A stretch of DNA of 11,679 nucleotides, taken from PLOWO2-12-38-17 sp963709355. Lineage in GTDB: Bacteria; Planctomycetota; Brocadiia; Brocadiales; Brocadiaceae. Of the stretch, positions 6,606-11,679 are shown piece after piece (within the stretch, counting starts at the first letter, position 1; every line of letters begins with the position of its first letter). The stretch spans positions 1 through 11,679 of the forward strand of contig CAVPVY010000006.1 of NCBI GenBank assembly GCA_963709355.1, given 5' to 3'. The notes below the pieces were generated by a model, which was given only the letters and a program-made list of their open reading frames with translations, was not told the origin of the DNA and made no database searches. The position numbers and the translations under genes are program-made.

Positions 6606-6616
6606 AGGAGAGATAT

Positions 6617-6694
6617 ATGAAGGAACCAATGATTACTTGTCCGGAATGTCAGACGGAGATCAAACTAATTGAATCATTTGTGATACTATGTTAG
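6617..6694 (+). pseudogene. DUF2130 protein N-terminal relic
   Basis: A 25-codon frame with a good ribosome site (GAGGAG) reads MKEPMITCPECQTEIKLIES and then stops. DUF2130 proteins begin with E-P-x-I-x-C-P-x-C-x-T-E-I-K-L-T-E-S, including the CxxC, so this is the start of such a gene cut off before its coiled-coil body. DUF2130 genes of unknown function occur near restriction-modification genes. Only the first 22 or so residues match. Confidence 0.65.
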
Positions 6695-6711
6695 TTAGCC
6701 AGTAAAACTTT

Positions 6712-7695
6712 ATGCCAAAAATAAAAACAAAGAACGGTATTGATTATCTCAGCAGAACGCTAAAAGATAAGGTGCGCACTGTTACTCGTGCCGTCTTTTG
6801 GAAAATACCACATCATACGCAAGATGAAAAGGATGTCCGTTTAAAAATTGGGAGATATACAAAAACGACAGGACAGCCAGAGACTCTTGAATGTAGTGTG
6901 CCAAAAAGCGAATTAACGCTTGATAATGATGAATTCAAAGCGCTGCTTAATTTCATCGAAGAGAATTATGAGCCTTTTAAGCAAGGCATAAAACAATATT
7001 TGCCGATTGACCAAAAATTTGACCCAGCAAGTTTGGCACACTTAAAAGGGATATTTGATAATCCTGATAAGAAAAAAGTTCTTGATTTCATAGCAGCAAA
7101 TAACATCTTGCCAGATGACTTGATTGCAGGTTTGCAGAGTCAGGCGAGAATAAAAGCAGTAAGAGAATTTGAGATGATGTTGAATCAGAACTTGGTTGAG
7201 CAGAAGTGGCAGGTATGGTTCACAAGGAATAACTGGGTTTTAGGAAGCGAGTTTGTAAGAATCTTAGATGAAAGAGCAATAGACACTGCCAACATTGCAG
7301 ATTATCTGATGGAGGCATATGACGGTTTTTTGGATATTATTGAAATCAAAAGACCCGATATCAGCCTGAAGTTTTGGGCTGATGCACTTGACTACGACAA
7401 TTACTTTCCTTCAACAGATCTCATAAAGGCGATGACGCAAGCGACAACTTATATCTACGAAGTGGAGAGGGAAGCCAATAGCGTGAAGTTCCTTGAGCGG
7501 GTAGGCAATGTCAAAACGATTAAGCCAAGGTGTGTCTTGATATTTGGACGTTCTATTAATTGGAATGATCCACAAAAGGTGGCATATAGGATTTTGAATT
7601 CGAGCTATCACAATTTGACGATAATGACATATGATCATGTTTTAGATAGGGCAAAAAGGATATTAGATATTGGTGAAGATGTTAAGCCATTTTAA
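6712..7695 (+). CDS. sduA: Shedu anti-phage nuclease (SduA, DUF4263)
   Basis: A 327-residue protein with a variable N-terminal region (1-145) and a C-terminal DUF4263 nuclease domain. The PD-(D/E)XK site is visible: Glu163 in NLVEQKWQVWF, then NNWVLGSEF, Asp208 and Glu211-x-Lys213 in GFLDIIEIKRP, and Gln243 in MTQATTYIYE. The end (CVLIFGRSINW, YHNLTIMTYDHVLDRAK) is also typical. SduA is a single-gene phage-defence system that cuts DNA and forms oligomers; the N-terminal domain varies and is thought to sense the phage or regulate the nuclease. All catalytic residues are present and the frame is intact. The ATG has no clear ribosome site, and truncated defence genes lie on both sides. Confidence 0.9.
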   Translation: MPKIKTKNGIDYLSRTLKDKVRTVTRAVFWKIPHHTQDEKDVRLKIGRYTKTTGQPETLECSVPKSELTLDNDEFKALLNFIEENYEPFKQGIKQYLPIDQKFDPASLAHLKGIFDNPDKKKVLDFIAANNILPDDLIAGLQSQARIKAVREFEMMLNQNLVEQKWQVWFTRNNWVLGSEFVRILDERAIDTANIADYLMEAYDGFLDIIEIKRPDISLKFWADALDYDNYFPSTDLIKAMTQATTYIYEVEREANSVKFLERVGNVKTIKPRCVLIFGRSINWNDPQKVAYRILNSSYHNLTIMTYDHVLDRAKRILDIGEDVKPF

Positions 7696-7720
7696 TTAGA
7701 ATGAAGAATCTATTGAAACT

Positions 7721-7813
7721 ATGAGCAACAAAAAGCAAAAACTGGAACTTACCTGGATAAGCAAGGAGAATCGTCTACGGTTAGCGTTGCTCCTTGGTAT
7801 GCCGATTTGTTGA
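7721..7813 (+). pseudogene. DNA methyltransferase N-terminal relic 2
   Basis: The 30-codon frame begins MSNKKQKLELTWISKENR. Bases 7731-7766 are nearly identical to the start of the methyltransferase at 10363 (KKQKLELTWI). After ENR it shares with relic 1 a tail that is not Mod-like; restoring one base near 7777 gives a second protein-level match ending ADLL. It sits 25 bases after the Shedu gene and just before a small gene that leads into the ATPase. It fits a leftover mod start displaced when the cassette in between was gained. Confidence 0.6.
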
Positions 7814-7830
7814 TAAGATAAAGGGGGAAT

Positions 7831-8010
7831 ATGACAGAAAGCCCAGACAAAATGCTTTTGGGGAAAATCCTGAAGAAAATAGAGGAGAGTTGTCTTATCC
7901 TTGAAAAGGTACTTACAAGATACCGCAAGTCTATTATAGAAGGGACTATGACGGTAGAGGATTGGAGTTTGTTGGCAGAATCAATTGATGAGGATATAAA
8001 GGAACAGTGA
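7831..8010 (+). CDS. Small hypothetical protein, 59 residues
   Basis: An ATG preceded at five bases by AAGGGGG opens a 59-codon frame ending at TGA 8008-8010, one base before the ATPase start at 8012. The product is charged and predicted mostly helical: a helix MLLGKILKKIEESCLILEKVLTRY, then EDWSLLAESIDEDIKE. I do not recognise a family. The strong ribosome site and near-overlap suggest translational coupling with the ATPase, so it may be a partner, such as an inhibitor or antitoxin-like subunit, but that is inference from position only. Confidence 0.65.
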   Translation: MTESPDKMLLGKILKKIEESCLILEKVLTRYRKSIIEGTMTVEDWSLLAESIDEDIKEQ

Positions 8011-8011
8011 T

Positions 8012-10354
8012 ATGCCAGGGCGAATAGAATCAATAATCATTGAAAAATTCAAAGGAGCAACAAATAGGGTAGCAATCGATTTCGATACGTCCAAACCTGT
8101 TGTCATGATTTTTGGTGAAAACAGCACCGGAAAATCTACAATAGTAGATGCTATCGACTTTGTATACAATGAAAATTTTGGTTCTATAGATCAAAGAAGC
8201 ACCACTGGGAGCAAAGCAGACCTATTAGCCTCATTGGGAAGTCCTGCAAGTAATCTCAAAGTTATAACAAAATATGCCGGGAATAACTGGACGGGTATAA
8301 TTGGTCATGGGAAAAAACCTGAAAGCACTGGCTCAGGAGACAGACCAACAGTAAAGATACTCAGAAGAAGCGAAATACTTAAAATAGTTGACGGGCAACC
8401 TACTGCCCGTTATGAAGCATTAAAGTCATTCATTAATGTCCCAAAGGCAGAAAACAATGAGAATGCATTGCGGACTGCTGTTAATGATACAGACAAGAAA
8501 TATAATGATGCTGTTATTGCCTATCAGCAAGCAGAGCAGAATCTCAAGGAAGCTTGGGAAGCCGAAGGGAAACCGGATGGAGATTACAAGAGATGGGCGA
8601 AAAGTAAATCTGAAATAGATGCAACCACTCTTGCAAAGTCGTCATCCCATCTCAACTCCATTATTCAAAGGATGAACGATTGCGATTCTGCTTTGAAGTC
8701 TTTGAACAATGAAGATACAACATATAAAGCTACAGAAAAATGGTATAGCGAAGCTGAGCAGAAATATAACTCTGTTAGAGAAAGCATTCAGGGCATAGAA
8801 AAAGATATTGTAGATGTATTGGAGAAGGCCAAGGATTTTCTTGTAAAGTACCCAATTGTAACATCCTGTCCTGTTTGCGAAAAGCCAGATGATCCAAAAG
8901 AATTAACAGAAAAGATAGATAAGAGATTAGCATCTTTAAAGAGCCTTATCGAAGCTAAAAGGGCATATGAAGCAGCAAAAAAGAATTTAGACGGTCAAAA
9001 GAAAGTTTTGCTGTCCAAAAAATCAGATTGGATAGGTAAACTGCGTGACCTTGCATCGTTTGTTAAGGATTCCTCCGTCCCTGAAATAGATTTCTTGTGC
9101 ATTCTATGGACTGATTTTACAGGGGTATTGGGTTTTAACAAAAGTGATGGCGCCGACATGGTTGCACTTACAGCCAAACAATTATCAGAAAGACTTTTGT
9201 CAAGCAAAGGCTCTCTTGAGTCAAGAAAACAAAAAGAAGAAAAGGAAGTCAATCAGCTAAAACTTATAAAAACAACCTATCAGACATATACGAATAAAAC
9301 CGTTCAAGCCAAGCGGTTAGAAAAACAGCTTGATACGCTTAAAAAGCTCCACGAGATTGTTGAAAAAGAAAGAAAAAACTTTGTGAAAAAAGAATTAGGT
9401 AGTATTTCTGGCGAGGTGGACAGCCTTTATACCAAAATCCATCCAGCAGAAGGTCTGGGAAAAGTAGAGTTCTATCTTAACCCCAAATTTATTGGCTCCT
9501 TGGGTTTTACTGGTCATTTTCAGGGAACGGATGATATTCAACCCCAAGCCTATTACAGCGAATCTCATCTTGATACTCTCGGTGTATGCATATTCCTTGC
9601 ATTGGCAAAAAAATATGCAGATAACAATACAGTGGTGATTTTAGATGATGTGGTAACTTCTGTTGACCAAGCCCATATGGCAAGGTTCATCAATATGATT
9701 CATGACGAAGCCACAAACTTTAATCAGCTTATAATCACCACGCACTATAGACCTTGGAAAGATAGATATAAATATTATGGCGGACCGACTGCTAATATTC
9801 ATCTTATTGAGCTTTTGCACTGGTCGCATCCAAGGGGGATTCGGCATACAAAAGCAAAATTGAGCGTTGAAGAGTTAGAAGAATATTTAGAAGATAAAAA
9901 ATATGACCGCCAAATAGTAGCTAACAAGGCAGGCATTCTTCTTGAGGGGTTAATTGACCATATTGCACTTAGATATAATTGCAGACTACCCCGCAAAGCC
10001 GAGCCAGATTATACCTTGGGAGAGCTATTAAGCTCCGTTGAAAGCAAGCTGAAAAAAGCTCTAACTGTTCAGAAAATACAAACTGATGGAACTTTTACTC
10101 CTTCGCCGTTGGAGCTTATCTTGGAAGAGATTAAATCTTTGTCATGGATAAGAAACGAGGTTGGCTGTCATTTCAGATTGGATAACAACACCTCAGATAC
10201 TGAGGTAAAACATTTCGGAGAGATTACAATAAGCTTGGCTAAGTCGTTAATATGTAATGGATGTGGAGAATTGCCGTATCGGGATAAGTCTGGGAGTTAT
10301 TGGGAATGCAGGTGTGGTTCTGTCCAGATGCATCCTCACAAGATTCCGAGTTAA
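8012..10354 (+). CDS. SMC/Rad50-like AAA ATPase with zinc hook, HEPN-like end and zinc ribbon
   Basis: A 780-residue protein. Walker A is GENSTGKST (35-43) after the Rad50-type strand IESIIIEKFKGA. Two coiled-coil arms (about 145-280 and 295-475) flank CPVC (286-289), like a Rad50 zinc hook. The second ATPase half has SESHLDTLG (516-524, signature motif), Walker B VVILDD (Asp545/546) and the switch histidine IITTHY (His578). A helical C-terminal domain includes IRNEVGCHF, an R-N-x4-H motif (Arg714, Asn715, His720) of HEPN RNase type, and ends with a zinc ribbon (Cys748, 751, 766, 768). This order resembles RloC, a Rad50-like ATPase with a C-terminal anticodon nuclease linked to restriction systems. 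It sits directly before a methyltransferase. The HEPN call is moderate. Confidence 0.85.
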   Translation: MPGRIESIIIEKFKGATNRVAIDFDTSKPVVMIFGENSTGKSTIVDAIDFVYNENFGSIDQRSTTGSKADLLASLGSPASNLKVITKYAGNNWTGIIGHGKKPESTGSGDRPTVKILRRSEILKIVDGQPTARYEALKSFINVPKAENNENALRTAVNDTDKKYNDAVIAYQQAEQNLKEAWEAEGKPDGDYKRWAKSKSEIDATTLAKSSSHLNSIIQRMNDCDSALKSLNNEDTTYKATEKWYSEAEQKYNSVRESIQGIEKDIVDVLEKAKDFLVKYPIVTSCPVCEKPDDPKELTEKIDKRLASLKSLIEAKRAYEAAKKNLDGQKKVLLSKKSDWIGKLRDLASFVKDSSVPEIDFLCILWTDFTGVLGFNKSDGADMVALTAKQLSERLLSSKGSLESRKQKEEKEVNQLKLIKTTYQTYTNKTVQAKRLEKQLDTLKKLHEIVEKERKNFVKKELGSISGEVDSLYTKIHPAEGLGKVEFYLNPKFIGSLGFTGHFQGTDDIQPQAYYSESHLDTLGVCIFLALAKKYADNNTVVILDDVVTSVDQAHMARFINMIHDEATNFNQLIITTHYRPWKDRYKYYGGPTANIHLIELLHWSHPRGIRHTKAKLSVEELEEYLEDKKYDRQIVANKAGILLEGLIDHIALRYNCRLPRKAEPDYTLGELLSSVESKLKKALTVQKIQTDGTFTPSPLELILEEIKSLSWIRNEVGCHFRLDNNTSDTEVKHFGEITISLAKSLICNGCGELPYRDKSGSYWECRCGSVQMHPHKIPS

Positions 10355-10362
10355 CAAGAAAA

Positions 10363-10920
10363 ATGAGTATGACCAAAAAACAAAAACTGGAGCTTACCTG
10401 GATAGGCAAGGGAAACCAGCCAAAACTGGAGCCTCGCATATTAATTGAAGACCCTGAAAAATCATATGGGGATAAGAGTAGTGAGAATATGCTTATTCAT
10501 GGGGACAATCTACTCGCGTTAAAGGCTCTTGAACAGGATTATGCAGGAAAGATTAAATGTGTATGCATTGATCCACCATATAACACTGGTAGTGCATTTG
10601 AGCATTATGATGATGGGCTTGAACATTCTCTTTGGTTAAATTTGATGCGTGACCGCATGAAGACAATATTACAATTGCTTAGTAACGATGGAAGTATTTG
10701 GGTTTCATTAGATGATAATGAATGTCATTACTTTAAGGTTATTATGGATGAAATTTTTGGACGAAAGAATTTTGTAACAACTGTGATTTGGCAAAAGATC
10801 TATACTGTGAAGAATTCAGCCAGGCATTTCTCTGATATGCACGATTACATATTGGTTTATGCAAAGAACAAAGACTGTTGGAAAAGAAATGAACTTCCTG
10901 AGGTCTGCAAAACAAGATAA
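10363..10920 (+). CDS. Type III Mod-like adenine DNA methyltransferase, N-terminal half (frameshifted)
   Basis: ATG 10363 lies 8 bases after the ATPase stop; MSMTKKQKLELTWIGKG then LEPRILIEDPEKSYGD is the family N-terminus. Next come MLIHGDNLLALKAL and the catalytic motif IDPPYNTGSAFEHYDDG (DPPYN at 70-74), then WLNLMRDRM and IWVSLDDNECHYFKVIMDEIFG. DPPY before the SAM loop marks the beta class, N6-adenine methylation. The frame ends at 10918-10920 in a non-family tail. Moving one base within about 10882-10891 (GAAAAGAAATGAA) continues as FLRSAKQDKAYKNP in the next frame, so the gene is split by a single-base slip. An in-frame ATG at 10300 is inside the ATPase gene and not favoured. Confidence 0.85.
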   Translation: MSMTKKQKLELTWIGKGNQPKLEPRILIEDPEKSYGDKSSENMLIHGDNLLALKALEQDYAGKIKCVCIDPPYNTGSAFEHYDDGLEHSLWLNLMRDRMKTILQLLSNDGSIWVSLDDNECHYFKVIMDEIFGRKNFVTTVIWQKIYTVKNSARHFSDMHDYILVYAKNKDCWKRNELPEVCKTR

Positions 10921-11679
10921 AGCATATAAAAATCCCGACAAAGATCCTCGAGGCCCGTGGAAAGCAACTCCTTTACAGGCTAGAAACTATTACAGTAAAG
11001 GTTTGTACAAAATACACTCACCGTCAGGGCGGGTGATTGAAGGTCCGCCAAAGGGTACATATTGGCGGGTCTCAGAAAAGAATTTCCTAATACTCCAAGA
11101 CGAAAAAAGAATTTGGTGGGGGCAGAAAGGAAATAATATTCCAGCACAAAAACGTTTTTTATCAGAAGTGCAAGGCGGAGTTGTACCATCTACGATATGG
11201 TCTTATGATGAAGTTGGGCATAATGCAGAGGCTAAGACGGAGGTGAGAACATTATTCTCAGATATAGAAGATATTGACATGTTTATTACTCCCAAACCAG
11301 AGCGTCTTATTGAACGCATTCTTGTGTTAGCAACAAAAGAAGGAGATATTGTTTTAGATTCCTTCCTCGGTTCCGGCACTACCGCTGCTGTCGCGCACAA
11401 AATAAACCGCCATTGGATAGGCATTGAGCTTGGCGAGCATTGCCATACGCACTGCCTGCCAAGGTTGAAAAAGGTAGTTGACGGTACGGATCAAGGTGGT
11501 ATATCAAAGGCTGCAAACTGGGAGGGTGGAAGCGGATTTAAGTATTACTACCTGGCTCCAAGCCTTCTCAAGAAGGATAAATATGATAACTGGGTCATTG
11601 ATGAACGATATAACGCCGATATGCTGGCGGCTGCAATGGCAAAGCATGAGGGATTTAAATATAATCCTGACTGTAGATA
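10892..11679 (+). CDS. Type III Mod-like methyltransferase, C-terminal half (runs off window)
   Basis: This frame continues the gene above: SAKQDKAYKNPDKDPRGPWKA, then YWRVSEKNF, RIWWGQKGNN and PSTIWSYDEVGHNAEAKTEV, all typical of the region between the catalytic and SAM motifs, then the SAM-binding loop LDSFLGSGTTAAVAHKINRHWIGIELGEHC (split: DSFLGSGTT at 11357-11383). It has no start codon of its own and is still open at 11679, ending in the family's C-terminal ADMLAAAMAKHEGF region. A helicase-nuclease (Res) gene often follows such Mod genes and may lie beyond the window. If the frameshift is real the enzyme is inactive, since the SAM loop and the DPPY motif are in different frames. Confidence 0.85.

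Noticed and set aside
7981..8169. Minus-strand frames over the ATPase, Shedu and methyltransferase genes
   Set aside because: They are antisense to strongly conserved coding sequence, lack ribosome sites and have no recognisable motifs.
10300..10362. Upstream in-frame ATG at 10300 as the Mod start
   Set aside because: It lies inside the ATPase coding region (its zinc ribbon codons) and would add 21 residues not seen in the family; ATG 10363 gives the expected start.
10361..10391. A-rich run at the Mod start as a phase-variation repeat
   Set aside because: The longest run is A6 and the frame is intact across it; the break is about 500 bases further on.

Overview
The window is 11.7 kb of AT-rich bacterial DNA with Shine-Dalgarno starts (for example AGGGGGAG before 4534 and AAGGGGGAAT before 7831) and sigma70-type promoters. 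It has no tRNA, rRNA, CRISPR array or intact transposase. The gene content is accessory: lone chromosomal-type genes, toxin-antitoxin pieces and a defence island. I cannot name the organism. The mix suits an environmental, probably Gram-negative bacterium, but that is inference.

Left part (1-4088): a YnfA/UPF0060 membrane protein; a minus-strand MNT nucleotidyltransferase whose overlapping HEPN partner survives only as about 21 codons; a minus-strand SAM methyltransferase broken by three frameshifts; a divergent regulatory gap; an ArsR-type repressor in an operon with a second, winged-helix methyltransferase that has one frameshift near its start; and a fatty-acid hydroxylase/sterol desaturase family protein split by a frameshift in a T8 run.

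Middle (4089-6700): a HigA/ImmA-IrrE C-terminal relic; a strong promoter covered by four alternately inverted TTGTTATACA boxes; a two-gene overlapping unit (small basic protein plus nucleotidyltransferase) that looks like a toxin-antitoxin or AbiE-type module; a truncated DUF1016 (YhcG-type) gene; a C-terminal winged-helix piece of an AlbA_2-type ATP-binding protein carrying an 11-nt tandem repeat; a 32-codon relic of a DNA methyltransferase start; and a 25-codon relic of a DUF2130 protein start.

Right part (6712-11679), the defence island: a Shedu (SduA/DUF4263) nuclease; a second methyltransferase-start relic; a 59-residue small gene; a 780-residue SMC/Rad50-like ATPase with a CPVC zinc-hook motif, a possible C-terminal HEPN motif and a zinc ribbon (RloC-like architecture); and a beta-class, type III Mod-like adenine methyltransferase interrupted by one frameshift and cut off by the window end. 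The last three are tightly packed and probably co-transcribed. The ATPase may act as a sensor/effector beside the methyltransferase.

The main themes are repeated reuse or decay of one methyltransferase start around inserted defence genes, and many single-base frameshifts, mostly at or next to homopolymers. These could be real decay or consensus errors.
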